Part shown: positions 11,088-23,588 of the stretch, piece after piece
Numbering within the stretch: the stretch's first letter is position 1
How the letters are laid out: each line of letters begins with the position of its first letter
Source of the DNA: Neoarius graeffei
Taxonomy: Eukaryota > Chordata > Actinopteri > Siluriformes > Ariidae
Length of the DNA: 64,000 bases
Direction: 5' to 3'
Assembly: GCF_027579695.1 (NCBI RefSeq)
Contig: NC_083582.1
Location: 32,728,464-32,792,463, forward strand
Program-made: the position numbers and the translations under genes
The notes under the pieces: generated by a model
The model's database searches: none
What the model was told of the DNA's origin: nothing
Seen by the model: the letters and a program-made list of their open reading frames with translations, nothing else

Positions 11088-13625
11088 GTTTCAAGTTCAA
11101 GTTTCAGATTTATTATCCTTTAAGAAAGGAAATTTGGTGTGCAGCAGGTATTCAGAGAACATGAGTTAAGAAGACATGGACCACACAGACACATTCCTAA
11201 ATATATTTACACACAAACACATTACTCAAATGGATATACCCACCAGCCCACCCACCCCCCACCCAACCCATGACTGTCACTATTAGTTATTGCTACTAAA
11301 CAATGACAATAACAGTAATTACAGAACAATAGGAAGGGGGAAAAAAACTAGGTGTCCCTTAATGAATTAAGGGTCCTAATGGCCACTAAAATAAAAGAAT
11401 CTCTGGCACGCCTTGTCCTTACAGCAGGAATTCTAAAACGGCGGCCTGAGGGGAGCAGACTAAATTCCCCAAAAAGTGGGTGGTCGGGGTATTTTAGAAT
11501 TTGTTGTGCCTTACTCATGACCCGTTTTACGTACACATCTTGCAGTTGGGTAAAATGAACCCCAACCACCTTTGCTGCCACATTAACTAGCTTTGATAAC
11601 CTGCCCTTACTGGTCAGTGGCAAACCACCATACCACACAACAATACAAAAGGACAAAACAGATTCAGTCAAACTTTGATAAAATAAAGTCATCAAGGTCC
11701 TACACACATTAAAAGACTTCATCTTCCTTAAAAAGAAAAGCCGCTGTTGGGCCTTTTTACACATAGCATCAGCGTTACTCTCAAATGACAATTTGTTGTC
11801 AATAATGGTTCCCAAGTATCTGTATTCTGTGACATCAACATTTTTGTTTTGAATAACAGTGTGTGTAAAAGATTTCGGAGACCTGCGAAAATCAATCATC
11901 ATATCTTTGGTCTTGGCTACATTAATAGATAAATAAAACTCTTTACACCAAGCAATAAAATAATCAACAACAGAACCATGTCCCTTCTCATCATTGTTTA
12001 AAGGGCTAACTATGACTGTGTCATCAGCAAACTTCAAAAAATATCTATTCACATAATTACTCCTGCAATCATCTGTATATAGCAGGAAGAGAAGAGGGGA
12101 GAGCACACAGCCCTGAGGTGAGCCGGTACATGAAACTTGTATGTAGTCAAGTCAAGTTTATTTGTATAGCGCTTTTAACAATGAACATTGTCGCAAAGCA
12201 GCTTTACACAATTTGAACGACTTAAAACATGAGCTAATTTTATCCCTAATCTATCGCCAATGAGCAAGCCTGTGGTGATGGTGGCAAGGAAAAACTCCCT
12301 CAGACGACATGAGGAAGAAACCTCGAGAGGAACCAGACTCAAAAGGGAACCCATCCTCACTTGGGCAACAACAGACAACATGACTATAACATTAACAGTT
12401 TTAACATGAAGTCAGTTTGGTTGATGATGTAACTCTTCATTGATGGAAACTTGAGTGCAAAACTGTTCATGACAACTGCAGTCCTAAAGTTACCAAGTCA
12501 ACTGTAGTCCTCAGCCATAAAAGCATTACTGTAAGAGTCCAGAGCGTCCTCCAAGTGTGACTTTCAACTGTCCACATGGGGCCGTCCTCAACAGGAGCGA
12601 TGCGATGAGACTCCAACCAGACACAGGGCACCAGGATGTATCAGACAGGTCCGAGAAGCAGAAGAGGTCAGGATCTCAATCCCAGGACCGACATGTAACT
12701 CAGAGGGACAGATTTGGCGGGGGAGGGGGAGAGAGAGGGGGAGAGAAAACACAGGTTGTTAGGTATGCCCAATGTCACCTGAATAAGTAGGAACAGTATC
12801 CATATTGCACTGAGTGCAAGCAGGGACTCCGGCAACTAACTATGACAGCATAACTAAAAGGGGAGAGCCAGAAGGTAACACAGGCATGAGGGAGCCCCGG
12901 GACATAAAGCAGCAGCCACTACACCATCAACAAACTCGAGTGAGCAAGCGAGTGGGGACTGGCAGCATCCATACATCCCAGTTTACCAAAACACTCTATG
13001 TCTGAGGACCCTCCAGATCTACTCCTTTACCTCATAAACACCATTAACACAAGGCTTGACTAAACAGATATGTAGGAGAGGGCACCATTAACTTTTACAC
13101 ACCGTGTCCGCTCTGCCAAAAAATCAATTATCCAACCTATGAGAATAGACTCAAGGTTAAAGTGGGTTTGGAGTTTTTCAGCCAGCAAGTAAGGCTGGAT
13201 GATGTTGAATGCTGATGAAAAGTCAATAAAAAGAAGCTTGGCATGGGTCTTAGGCACCTCCAGATGTTGATAGAGGGGGTTTAACAATGTTAAGATGGCA
13301 TCCTCCACACCTCTGCCAGCCCTATAAGCAAACTGGCGAGGATCTAGCTGTTGCTCCACCCGTTTCATTAATTCCCACTTAACCAGTTTCTCAAATGACT
13401 TCATCACCAGTGAGATGAGAGCCACTGGTCTAAAGTCATTGAGGACCTTGGGGTGGCTACACTTAGCTAAAGGGATAACAGTGGCATGTTTCCAAATTTT
13501 TGGAATAGCTTGCATCTGAAGGGATAGGGTGAAAATAAATTGAAAAATTTCACTCAACTGTCCTGCACAAGACCTAAGCACGCGACCACTAATGTTGTCC
13601 GGACCAGGGCTTTTCCTAGGGTGAC
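11088..13625 (-). pseudogene. 5'-truncated L2-like LINE reverse transcriptase, split by insertion
   Basis: On minus, 13656-13060 gives the first half of a reverse transcriptase: KSPGPDNISGRVL, NDFRPVALISLVMKSFEKLV, RQFAYRAGRGVEDAILTLL and LLFIDFSSAFN. After an insertion, 12147 onward continues GSPQGCVLSPLLFLLYTDD, FLKFADDTVIVSPL and the C-terminal RRFRIPAVRTRRARDSFI to a stop near 11348. The FADD catalytic box and the SPLLF fingers are present. The 3' end near 11088-11130 has a short direct-repeat tail. The endonuclease part is missing (5' truncation near 13625). Interrupted, so inactive. L2/CR1-type affiliation is judged from the RRxRxP...RARxSF motif. Confidence 0.85.
12147..13068 (+). mobile_element. 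922-bp retroposon-like repeat inserted in the LINE
   Basis: Interrupts the reverse-transcriptase frame exactly, with TATGTAG on both sides (12140-12146 and 13069-13075). It starts TCAAGTCAAGTTTATTTGTA, a beginning I know from an abundant fish repeat, and holds a GA/GGGGGA-rich patch at 12715-12750. No open frame of note and no clear inverted ends; class uncertain. Confidence 0.7.
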
Positions 13626-14622
13626 CAGATTTCCCGAGTCTAAAACCGGGACACTTTGCGCGTGACTGTGATACTCGTGCATGCACATGCGTTTTGATGT
13701 AAACATGTGCCGGCTCAAACCATGGCTCAGACAGGTGCTTTTATCATTTTGTAGAAGCTCACTTTTATCAACATTTCAGAGAATAATCAAGTATTTTCTT
13801 GTTATCTACATGTACTTCTATCATAATTCAGTTAAAGTAAGAAAATCAGACAACAGATGTGATGATAGGGAATAGGCCAATAGCCTACATTTCAACTGAT
13901 TTATTTCACCTTTGTGAAAACGCCAAGAAAATGCATTGCTTGCATATTAACATCAACATTTTATATGATTAACTTTTTTTTTTCAAACAATAGGCTATGC
14001 ATTGTAACAGGAATGAGCGCATGAGCCTAATCGTTGTCACCTCCGAACCTTTACCCAAAATGCCTCTGTTTAATCTTAACCAGTGTAGGCTATTAACTAT
14101 TTTGAAAAAATGAACCCTGAGTTGACAACAGCATCAAACAAGTCAAGACAATCTGTGATACAGATTAAAGACAGATGAAAGACAACAAAAAATGTTTCAG
14201 AAACACAGCCACCCACCCTAAAGAAGATGACATTTTATTGCATATATTTACATGATGAGTGAATTTGCTCCAGTAGCGCTTTATTGCCCGAGAGCCTGCT
14301 GTGAAACTGCGAGCAAGTATCATCGAAATTGGCCCGGGCAATGAGCAAGGCTTCGAGAGTAGGCACAGTCATGCGATTCCTTTAGTCAGTCCAGGTGTTG
14401 CTCATGAGTGAAAATATTCGCTCAACTGGAGCATTGGTGCCAGGTAGGCACATGGCAAACTGGCAAAGCTGGCTGACATTGCTGTAAGGAATCTCCCTAC
14501 TCTTGAAGTGCGCGAACATCTCCGCCCAGCGCTCATCCGTTCGGCATTATTGCGCAGTAGTTGACAGCCGCTAGTGAAAAAAAACGTTATAACGTGGCCT
14601 CTGTATTGCAACACTTTACAAA
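13615..14622 (-). pseudogene. hAT transposon remnant (C-terminal dimerisation domain)
   Basis: Starts at the LINE border with TAGGGTGACCAGATTTCCC, a terminal sequence common in vertebrate hAT/Chapaev-type repeats. On minus around 14550-14240 one frame reads LCQFAMCLPGTNAPVERIF then SLMSNTWTD, broken by a stop, then RNRMTVPTLEALL. This is the hAT family dimerisation motif. The rest of the transposase is not visible and a Tc1 element interrupts its right side. Confidence 0.6.
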
Positions 14623-14624
14623 TA

Positions 14625-16229
14625 CAATCCCAATTCCAAAAAAGTTGGGACAAAGTACAAATTGTAAATAAAAACGGAATGCAATAATTTACAAATCTCA
14701 AAAACTGATATTGTATTCACAATAGAACATAGACAACATATCAAATGTCGAAAGTGAGACATTTTGAAATTTCATGCCAAATATTGGCTCATTTGAAATT
14801 TCATGACAGCAACACATCTCAAAAAAGTTGGGACAGGGGCAATAAGAGGCTGGAAAAGTTAAAGGTACAAAAAAGGAACAGCTGGAGGACCAAATTGCAA
14901 CTCATTAGGTCAATTGGCAATAGGTCATTAACATGACTGGGTATAAAAAGAGCATCTTGGAGTGGCAGCGGCTCTCAGAAGTAAAGATGGGAAGAGGATC
15001 ACCAATCCCCCTAATTCTGCGCCGACAAATAGTGGAGCAATATCAGAAAGGAGTTCGACAGTGTAAAATTGCAAAGAGTTTGAACATATCATCATCTACA
15101 GTGCATAATATCATCAAAAGATTCAGAGAATCTGGAAGAATCTCTGTGCGTAAGGGTCAAGGCCAGAAAACCATACTGGGTGCCCGTGATCTTCGGGCCC
15201 TTAGATGGCACTGCATCACATACAGGCATGCTTCTGTATTGGAAATCACAAAATGGGCTCAGGAATATTTGCAGAGAACATTATCTGTGAACACAATTCA
15301 CCGTGCCATCCGCCGTTGCCAGCTAAAACTCTATAGTTCAAAGAAGAAGCCGTATCTAAACATGATCCAGAAGCGCAGACGTCTTCTCTGGGCCGAGGCT
15401 CATTTAAAATGGACTGTGGCAAAGTGGAAAACTGTTCTGTGGTCAGACAAATCAAAATTTGAAGTTCTTTATGGAAATCAGGGACGCCGTGTCATTCGGA
15501 CTAAAGAGGAGAAGGACGACCCGAGTTGTTATCAGCGCTCAGTTCAGAAGCCTGCATCTCTGATGGTATGGGGTTGCATTAGTGCGTGTGGCATGGGCAG
15601 CTTACACATCTGGAAAGACACCATCAATGCTGAAAGGTATATCCAGGTTCTAGAGCAACATATGCTCCCATCCAGACGACGTCTCTTTCAGGGAAGACCT
15701 TGCATTTTCCAACATGACAATGCCAAACCACATACTGCATCAATTACAGCATCATGGCTGTGTAGAAGAAGGGTCCGGGTACTGAACTGGCCAGCCTGCA
15801 GTCCAGATCTTTCACCCATAGAAAACATTTGGCGCATCATAAAACGCAAGATACGACAAAAAAGACCTAAGACAGTTGAGCAACTAGAATCCTACATTAG
15901 ACAAGAATGGGTTAACATTCCTATCCCTAAACTTGAGTAACTTGTCTCCTCAGTCCCCAGACGTTTACAGACTGTTGTAAAGAGAAAAGGGGATGTCTCA
16001 CAGTGGTAAACATGGCCTTGTCCCAACTTTTTTGAGATGTGTTGTTGTCATGAAATTTAAAATCACCTAATTTTTCTCTTTAAATGATACATTTTCTCAG
16101 TTTAAACATTTGATATGTCATCTATGTTCTATTCTGAATAAAATATGGAATTTTGAAACTTCCACATCATTGCATTCCGTTTTTATTTACAATTTGTACT
16201 TTGTCCCAACTTTTTTGGAATCGGGGTTG
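14625..16229 (+). mobile_element. Tc1-like transposon, copy 1 (1605 bp)
   Basis: Flanked by TA (14623-14624 and 16230-16231). Ends CAATCCCAATTCC and GGAATCGGGGTTG are inverted. The motif AAAAAAGTTGGGACA occurs twice in each terminal repeat (14638 and 14821 on the left; reversed at 16019 and 16204 on the right), the IR/DR arrangement of Sleeping-Beauty-like Tc1 elements, with terminal repeats of about 210 bp. A second copy of identical length lies at 54406. Confidence 0.97.
14933..15940 (+). pseudogene. Tc1 transposase, truncated by a late nonsense codon
   Basis: A 335-residue DD34E transposase: paired-like HTH ([36 protein letters not shown]), second HTH, then catalytic WSDKSKF (first Asp), [11 protein letters not shown] (second Asp) and [18 protein letters not shown] (Glu). 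Compared with copy 2, a CAG codon has become TAA, removing the last 22 residues ([10 protein letters not shown]...). All catalytic residues precede the stop. Met at 14987 (VKMGRGSP) is the likelier true start than 14933. Confidence 0.93.
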
Positions 16230-16231
16230 TA

Positions 16232-16644
16232 GATACATTGTAAGGTTGACTGCGCACACACGCACATTGATGCTGAATTGCTAGAAGCTTTATTGACATT
16301 TCGTTGGCTATATACAGTATGATCGCTGTAAATCTTGCCCTGCAAAAGATATGAACTTGTCTTCAACTGGTACTATCCACCCATAATCACCTCCGCCAGT
16401 CCCCCCCCCCCTTCGCCTTGTGCAGTCGACAGACCCTTATCAACTTCGCCTTTGACGTTAACTAGATTACACGGTCATGTTGAGTCAAATCCTCAGGTCT
16501 CTAAGGGTTTACCTAATTAATTTCATTCGAGCTGGTAAAGTATTAGAATGACCCTTAAAATGACGACAGGGATTCAAAAAAAGGGCAGCCTTCATGAAAG
16601 CTCACAGACGAGTTTGTTTAAGATTGAATGGTTCACAGTCAAAA
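16232..16644. other. No gene seen; C-rich run at about 16401-16411
   Basis: DNA between the Tc1 element and a SINE, possibly the far side of the interrupted hAT remnant. Nothing recognisable. Confidence 0.4.
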
Positions 16645-17019
16645 CAGGGCGGCACGGTGGTGTAGTGGTTAGCGCTGTCGCCTCACAGCAAGAAGGTCCG
16701 GGTTCGAGCCCCGTGGCCGGCGAGGGCCTTTCTGTGCGGAGTTTGCATGTTCTCCCCGTGTCCGTGTGGGTTTCCTCCGGGTGCTCCGGTTTCCCCCACA
16801 GTCCAAAGACATGCAGGTTAGGCTAACTGGTGACTCTAAATTGACCGTAGGTGTGAGTGTGAGTGTGAATGGTTGTCTGTGTCTATGTGTCAGCCCTGTG
16901 ATGACCTGGCGACTTGTCCAGGGTGTACCCCGCCTTTCGCCCGTAGTCAGCTGGGATAGGCTCCAGCTTGCCTGCAACCCTGTAGAACAGGATAAAGCAG
17001 CTACAGATGATGAGATGAG
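16645..17019 (+). mobile_element. tRNA-derived SINE
   Basis: Perfect 10-bp duplication ACAGTCAAAA on both sides (16635-16644 and 17020-17029). The head has an A-box-like TGGTGTAGTGG and a B-box GGTTCGAGCCC typical of RNA polymerase III promoters. The body is shared with 23589-23961 and the end is GATGATGAGATGAG. 375 bp. Confidence 0.93.
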
Positions 17020-17078
17020 ACAGTCAAAATGGAAAGAACAGCAGTCTGCAGTGGCTGTTGACCGAGCTGGATCGACAA

Positions 17079-18385
17079 TTAGGGTTTAATATTTTTCCTG
17101 AAAATGACATGAATCAGATCCTGGGATAAGACGACCCATTTCCTGGGAATCCCGGGAAATAACTGTGTTTTTTTTTTGTTCATTTTTTTTTAGCCCAAGT
17201 AGGCCTTATGTATGTATAATTCAAATATTCGTCCCAAACTGACATTTTGTATCAAATTGTTACACATTGTTTGCATCATTATTAGGGCAAAAGAATACAG
17301 TTTAGGCTGTGTCCATTGATGAACACAGCAATAATAAAGTCTGCCACTGCCGTCGTGCGCGACATCTGCTGCAGGATTGTCCCTGACTTGTCTTCTGAAG
17401 AACCCTTAGCCTATATAAAACCAATATTTTACAGAGCTCCATTATAAAAACGAAATAATGTTAACCATTGAATGATTCCTTCCTCATCCATTATCCTAAA
17501 CTAAATCCATTACGTGGCTGTTAATATTTGCAAGTGGCTGCAAACTGGAATAATCACTCGAAGTTAACCAAATATTTCTTTATCGTTCAGGGCAGGCATA
17601 TTTCTCTCTAATTTTAAATAATAATACAAAAAAGCTTAGGCTAAACACACAGCCTACGTGTTCAATTAATTAAAGAAAATGACCCAAAAATGTTGGCTAC
17701 AACTTTGCAGTACTAAAAGACAGGCATATAGAAAACGATAGCCTGATTTTAAGTAATACAAAAAAGCTTAGGCTAAACACATAGCCTACATGTTCAATAA
17801 ATTAAAGAAAATTACCCCAAAACGTACAACTGCACTGCACTAGCCTACTTAAACACAGGCATAGTATAGAAAACGATAGCCTGAACTGAAATAATAAATT
17901 TCGCTCTGCAATGAACTCGTGGCTCAATATTTCTTTAAGTTTACAATTCATCTCTCACCCTGACCCTGTCCTTCTTTCTTTTTCTTCTGGAAGTGTGCTT
18001 TCAAGAAACAGAGAGCTTCGATAGACTCTGCGCTTAATGGAATCAATTTTGTGCCAAAATGTTCATACAATACTTTTGAAATATCAAACAAAAACTACAG
18101 GGCTACAGGAACATTTTTTGTTGGCCACAAGCTGAAGGCCTGGCAAGTCAGGGTGTGTAAGAATGTAGGTATGGCACAGCAGGCCACTCCAAAAATCCAC
18201 CAGAATGCAGGAACATCTACTAAATCCAAAATCTCAACCCCCCCCCCCCCCCCCCCCCCATTGTCCATCTCCAGCTGGACGACCCACAAACAAAACACCA
18301 GAATGCAGGGGGACAAGTGAATATCAAACTGAATACAAAATTGCCACTTACTGTGTGGTGTGCGGAAAAATTTTGCCGTCGACCC

Positions 18386-18416
<31 letters not shown>

Positions 18417-19368
18417 AAAAATCTCACTCCAAGGAATTTTAAAAAGTTGGCAGCCCTGAGTTACCCAATGGGAATGCATTCCTGGACAGCCCACCCACAC
18501 GTGAAGTTTGTGCCAAAACTGCAAGCAAAAAGTCAGGGAGCGCAAACGAGAAAGCTGGAATCGCAACCAAAATAAATTACGTCAAACAAAACTGAGAAAG
18601 ACGCGGAACAAAAATAAAAGGTTTCTGAAGAGTAATAGACTGATATTTTGCACGATTACACGAATAATTTGTTTGCCAGTCTAAAAAAAATTGACTTTTT
18701 TTTCTTTTTTTGTATTTTGATTTGTCGTTTTTGTTTGATATTTCAAAAGTATGAACATTTTGGCACAAAATTGATTCCATAGTTTCAGATTTTCTTGACA
18801 AATTGGCCGCAGATAGAAAATGCTCTCTCTGCCTCCACGGATGTAGCCTGAACAGTATTTAGAGCGTCAAACAACTGTTGCAGGTGAGGTGGTCTCCTGT
18901 TGGTGGCCTCGAAGAGGGAAAATTCTTTGGTTATAACTTTCATGAAGTCACCGTCTTTCATTTCCTCTGACACTGGCGTAGTGGTCATTTCGAACCTTTC
19001 GATGGGCTTTCTCATGCTGAGTTTCTAAATGTCTGCGCAATCCACTTGTTGATCCCCCGGAACACTTGATAACCCGGTCACACAACATACACTTAGCGCT
19101 GTCATTCTCTACTTTTTGAAAAATGCCCCCATACAAAACTGGTCGAAGACCCAGACATCATTAGCAGCTACTGCTGGTGGTTCTGTATTACCGTAACTAC
19201 TGCAGCACCGTCGCCTCCATCAACGTTACTGTATGTCAACAAATAGACGCGCACCATTGATTTTTTTATTAGGCTATTTTCCTGGTTTCCCGTCATAACC
19301 TTTCCCGGGAATCGAGAAATAGTTTTGATCAGATTTCCCGGGAATCCCGGGTCCCGGGATTAAACCCT
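17079..19368 (-). mobile_element. hAT element with internal deletion and nested MITE
   Basis: Flanked by the 8-bp duplication ATCGACAA (17071-17078 and 19369-19376). Ends AGGGTTTAAT and ATTAAACCCT are inverted, with CCCGGGA-rich subterminal words. On minus, 19136-18948 encodes a BED zinc finger (CMLCDRVIKCSGG...LRRHLETQH). A frame starting at 19015 (18985-18785) then encodes the dimerisation motif (TSVEAERAFSICGQFVKKI), continued after the nested MITE by LSAESIEALCFLKAHF at about 18036-17990. The RNase-H-like catalytic core between BED and dimerisation domain is deleted, so it is non-autonomous. Confidence 0.87.
18038..18779. mobile_element. MITE nested in the hAT element, with C and A runs
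   Basis: TGGAATCAATTTTGTGCC and GGCACAAAATTGATTCCA are exact inverted ends, and similarity runs inward for about 50 bp on each side. It interrupts the hAT dimerisation coding sequence. Contains two C runs of 20 or more (18238-18259 and 18384-18406) and an A run. Flanking TA-like bases are imperfect, so class is open. Confidence 0.8.
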
Positions 19369-19527
19369 ATCGACAATCATCGAAGTATTGTTTGGTATTT
19401 CCATGCTAGCAGTGTGGTTTGCCTATACACAAGTGCTTCTCTTGACTTTCAAGCCCTGAAAATCCTAAACCATGTGCATATATTGGTGGAATCATATACC
19501 TCATTCACACTCGCACTGAAAAACGTA

Positions 19528-21091
19528 CACGGAGTGCAGAATTATTAGGCAAGTTGTATTTTTGAGGATTAGTTTTATTATTGAACAACAACTATGTTCT
19601 CAATCAAACAAAAAGACTCATAAATATCAAAGCTGAATATGTATGGAAGTTAGAGTGGGGTGTTTTTAGTTTTGGCCATTTTAGGAGAATATGTATGTGT
19701 TCAGGTAACTTTCACTGTGCAGAATTATTAGGCAACTTAATAAAAACCAAATATGTAGCCATTTCACTTATTTATTTTCACCAGGTACACTGATATGACA
19801 ACTCCAGATTTGCAAATAAACATATCTGACATTCAAACACAAAACAAAAACAAATCAGTGACCAATATAGCCACCCTTCTTCATGAGGACGCTCAAAAGC
19901 CTTCCATCCATAGATTCTGTCAATTTCTTTATCTGTTCACGACCAACATTGTGTGCAGCAGCAACCACGGCCTCCCAGACGCTGTTCAGAGAGGTGTACT
20001 GTTTTCCCTCTTTGTAGACCTCACGTTTTATAATGGACCACAGGTTCTCTATGGGGTTTAGGTCAGGTGAACAAGGGGGCCATGTCATTATTTTTTTCAC
20101 CTTTCAGGCCTTTACTGGCTAGCCACGCAGTGGAGTATTTGGACGCATGAGATGGAGCGTTATCCTGCATGAAAATCATGTTCTTCTTGAAAGATGCTGA
20201 CTTTTTCCTATACCACTGCTTGAAGAAGGTTTCTCCCAGGAACTGGCAGTAGGTCTGGGAGTTGAGTTTGAGTCCATCCTCAACTCGAAAAGGTCCAACA
20301 AGCTTGTCTTTGATGATACCAGCCCATAGCAGTACTCCACCTCCACCTTGCTGGCGTCTGAGTCAGAGTGGAGCTCTGTGCCCATTACTGATCCAGCCAC
20401 AGGCCCATCCATCTGGCCCATCAAGAGTCACTCTCATCTCATCAGACCACAGCACCTTAGAAAAATCAGTCTTAAGATATTTCTTGGCCCAGTCTTGACG
20501 TTTTATCTTGTGTGCCTTACTCAGTGGTGGTCGTTTTTCAGCCTTCCTTACCTTGGCCATGTCCCTCAGTATTGCACACCTTGTACTCTTTGACACTCCA
20601 GGAATGTTGCAACTCTGGAATATGGCAGAATTGGATGCTAATGGCTGCTTGTTAGCTTCACGCTTGATTTTCCGCAGATCATGTGCAGTTATTTTGCGCC
20701 TTTTTTTCCCCCGCACGCTTCTTTCGACCCTGTTGACTATTTGCAATGAAACGCTTGATTGTTCGGTGATCACGTTTCAACATCTTCGCAATTTCAAGAG
20801 TGCTGCATCCGTCTGCAAGACATCTCACAATTTTATACTTTTCAAAGTCTGTCAGATCTCTCTTCTGACCCATTTTGCCAGAGGAAAAGAGGTTGCCTAA
20901 TAATTATGCACACCTGATATAGGGTGTTGATGTCATTAGACCACACCCCCTCTCATTACACAGATGCACAGCACCTGATATACTTAATTGGTAGTAGGCT
21001 TTCAAGCCTAAACAGCTTGGAGTGGGACAACATGCATTAAAAGGATGTTGTGGTCAAAATACTCACTTGCCTAATAATTCTGCACTCAGTG
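19528..21091 (-). mobile_element. Tc1-like transposon (1564 bp), frameshifted transposase
   Basis: Flanked by TA. Ends CACGGAGTGCAGAATTATT and AATAATTCTGCACTCAGTG are inverted, and the CAGAATTATTAGGCAA motif recurs internally on both sides (19719 and 20894), an IR/DR pattern. Transposase on minus starts MGQKRDLTDFEKYKIVRCLA at 20873 and frameshifts near 20690 to HDLRKIKREANKQPLA and KVLWSDEMRV. It frameshifts again and ends MTWPPCSPDLNPIENLWSII through KKGGYIGH at 19855. The DDE catalytic blocks are split by at least two or three shifts; not functional. Confidence 0.9.
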
Positions 21092-21099
21092 TATATTTA

Positions 21100-21495
21100 C
21101 CAGTTATTCCACAAAATCGAGTCATACATGACCCGATGCCGACGAGGCACATAGCGCGGAGTCGGCTATAAGCCATGTACGACGAGATTGAGTGGAATAA
21201 CTGTTTTATTCTATCCACATCCACTGGATTTTAAGAAACCGAGCATTTTTTATTTTTATCTTTTGCAAACTCGATCAATAAAAACTTGATACAAAAAAGT
21301 GTCCGACCAAATAATTTCCGCTTAGAATGTAAACAAACTGGTGAAATAACAGTAGCAATTTGTGAGAAATGAAAAAGATATATGTTCTTAGCGTCAAATA
21401 CTTTCATTCCATATTTTGTAGATTTTTTTGGTGTTGTTTTGTTTCAGAGTCGAGTTTTTATTTCATCCTCGGTTGGTTCAGCAAAATACTCAATA
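21100..21495. repeat. Palindrome-headed repeat, copy A
   Basis: TTATTCCACAAAATCGAG at 21105 and its reverse near 21180-21202 form a hairpin of about 98 bp. This is followed by TTTTATTCTATCCACATCC and a body shared with 61468-61970. The copy is cut off at 21495 by another element. Confidence 0.7.
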
Positions 21496-21665
21496 GGATA
21501 ACTCAACTGTTCTAGGCTAATTTGACCCCAAGGAATAACTTGGGACGTGTGCCAAAATCGCTATCTGGGGCGAACAGGCTAAAAATTACCACTCCAAGAT
21601 GGCCACCGGTATTATTATTATTATTATTGTGTTACTCTTTATGTTGCCTGGTTTATGCATACATG

Positions 21666-22457
21666 CTGGGTGCGATTTGCTGGGGGGGATGGTGGGGATC
21701 ATCCCCCCCTCTGGTTTTTATCTCTGCTGAAAAAAAATCCTCGGGGACAACCCCATCAATAAAACAAACAAACCAAAAAAAAAAGTTGACATGACAGGCA
21801 TGTTGTGACACAGTTTTCTGTGGTCTACATTGCACTCACTTTCAAAATGACCCGAAGTGGCAGCTTTGATGTTCACGAACGTCCCCAGCAAATAGATACA
21901 TTGTAGATAATAACCAGTGTGAGAACGTGGATTTAGCGCCATGAATCACATCCTTATTGATGAGCGCAACAGAATGAATGTATCCACACTGACAGCCTTC
22001 TTTTCCTCGCTGTCAATGGGTCAGACGTGCGTTCCTTCCCTGCTGAGAAATTCGCAGAAATGTGGATTAAAGAAGGGCGAAACGCGGCAGATAGCGCACC
22101 GACGGGAAAGCAGAAAAGGCCACATGAACTGCGCCATCAGAGCAAACTGTTCATTTAGTATTCATGTATTTCAGTGATTTTCGAGTCACTGTCCATTTAA
22201 TCCGGAGGGAGAGAAACATCACAGCAACGCGACAAGCAATGCGAACTTTGTTGTGTGTTAGTGTTCGTGTATTTAGTCAGAGAGATAGGAAGATGAATTT
22301 ACCATCTCTGGTTTAGTGTTCGTTTTCATTTAGTGTTATTCATTTGATATCATCGGATGTTATTGAGCTGTTAGCCTATTGTTACCTTAATTTTGTGACG
22401 TTTCATGATTAAAAAAAAAAAACATCCCCCCTTCTGGTTTTTTGATAAATCGCACCC
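21666..22457. mobile_element. MITE with GGGTGCGATTT ends
   Basis: CTGGGTGCGATTTGCTGG and AAATCGCACCC are inverted, flanked by the direct repeat TGCATACATG (21656-21665 and 22458-22467). Also shared near both ends are GGGGG-rich and TCTGGTTTTT words. No coding capacity. Confidence 0.75.
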
Positions 22458-22460
22458 TGC

Positions 22461-23364
22461 ATACATGTCAACCTATACGGAATGTCCGTATTTTATACGG
22501 ATTTGATTCAATAAACGTAGTATACGGGCGTACAAATAAAGTTATACGGATTCTTTAAAAAAACTTCAATATTTATTTAGAGCTATAATCAATTCCCACG
22601 ATGATAAAAGAGCGCATAACATTTACAAACGTACTGTACACCACAGAAAGCACAGACAGCCAGTAAAGAGTCTTATGAAATCGGGTGTTATCTTGTGGTA
22701 GCGAGACTTCGTTCCACTTTTGATCATGCGCACACCGCATTGCGAGAATCCCGACAACCGTGAAGTCATAGACATATAAACATAGACGCCACCTTCTGCG
22801 TAGAATCATAGTCATCCTCGCCGCCATATTGGATGGGGCAAAGTGGAGATTCTTCAGCCGTCTCTGGTATAGCGTCTAGACTCTAGACAGTAGGTGAGAA
22901 TAAAGATGCCTCATTCATGTGCTGCATTTAACTGTACCAACAGGTTTACCATCCAAACGAGATCACATGGGATTACCTTTCACAGGTGAGACTGGAAAAA
23001 TACTTTTCATTGTATTTGGTCATTATAAGGTAATTTTACGAACAGATTTTCCTGACTTTGTGGCTAATATGAAGTCTCGCGCATAATAGCCGCTCGGTGA
23101 AACCTGTCTCCAAACAACGAAGTATTTCCTTCATAACTACGCTGATAACACTGTGTTTTTGTCGAACATTGGAGCTTTGTATTCATTCTGAAGGTTTATT
23201 GTTATTAATATTGAATAAAAAGTAACTGGGATATATCATTGTTAATTATCATTCAAATTTTAGGTAAATTATTTTAATTTGCATCTTATACGGATTTTAT
23301 AAGGGAAATACGGATTTTGGAGGTTGGTTATACAGGTTTGATTGACCAAAGGTTGACATGTATG
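22461..23364 (+). mobile_element. Inverted-repeat element carrying a THAP exon
   Basis: CATACATGTCAACCT and AGGTTGACATGTATG are inverted ends, and TATACGGA / TCCGTAT words repeat near both. It contains a short THAP-type exon at 22906-22987 and upstream GC-rich DNA that could act as a promoter. Probably a P- or Kolobok-like THAP transposon reduced to its first exon. Confidence 0.6.
22906..22987 (+). pseudogene. First exon of a THAP protein
   Basis: ATG followed by PHSCAAFNCTNRF and SHGITFHR, ending at a CAG|GTGAGA donor. Cys-x4-Cys, then GITFHR, is the N-terminal third of a THAP zinc finger, which in vertebrates is often split at this point. No matching second exon (WxxAI...CSxHF) is visible before the element ends. 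Confidence 0.65.
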
Positions 23365-23588
23365 TTTATATGACACACAAACAGTATTAATGTGATGTTA
23401 AAAGTTGTATAGTTGGCTGTTAAAACATTCAGGCTCTCAAGATATTGCTGCTGACTAAAGTAACAAGTTTTTGTATTTTTCACTTCAAGTTAACATTCCA
23501 TTGATCATAATAGTATGATTGAAAATACAATTTCTTTAATGTTTGCTTTCTTATACTCTTCTAAATTATGTACAATAGGTCTCCCAAT

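Noticed and set aside
11352..11558. Plus-strand frames over 11.3-13.7 kb
   Set aside because: Shadows of the minus-strand LINE reverse transcriptase.
16645..16720. A tRNA gene
   Set aside because: A- and B-box-like motifs are present but in a SINE head with target duplications; no cloverleaf with acceptor stem was found.
16548..17089. Open frames on both strands (also at 23505-23994 and 10678-11164)
   Set aside because: They lie on tRNA-derived SINE copies; translated text such as VSPVMTWRLVQGVPRLSPVV is SINE body.
18095..18459. Poly-Pro and poly-Gly frames
   Set aside because: Translation of C and G homopolymers inside a MITE.
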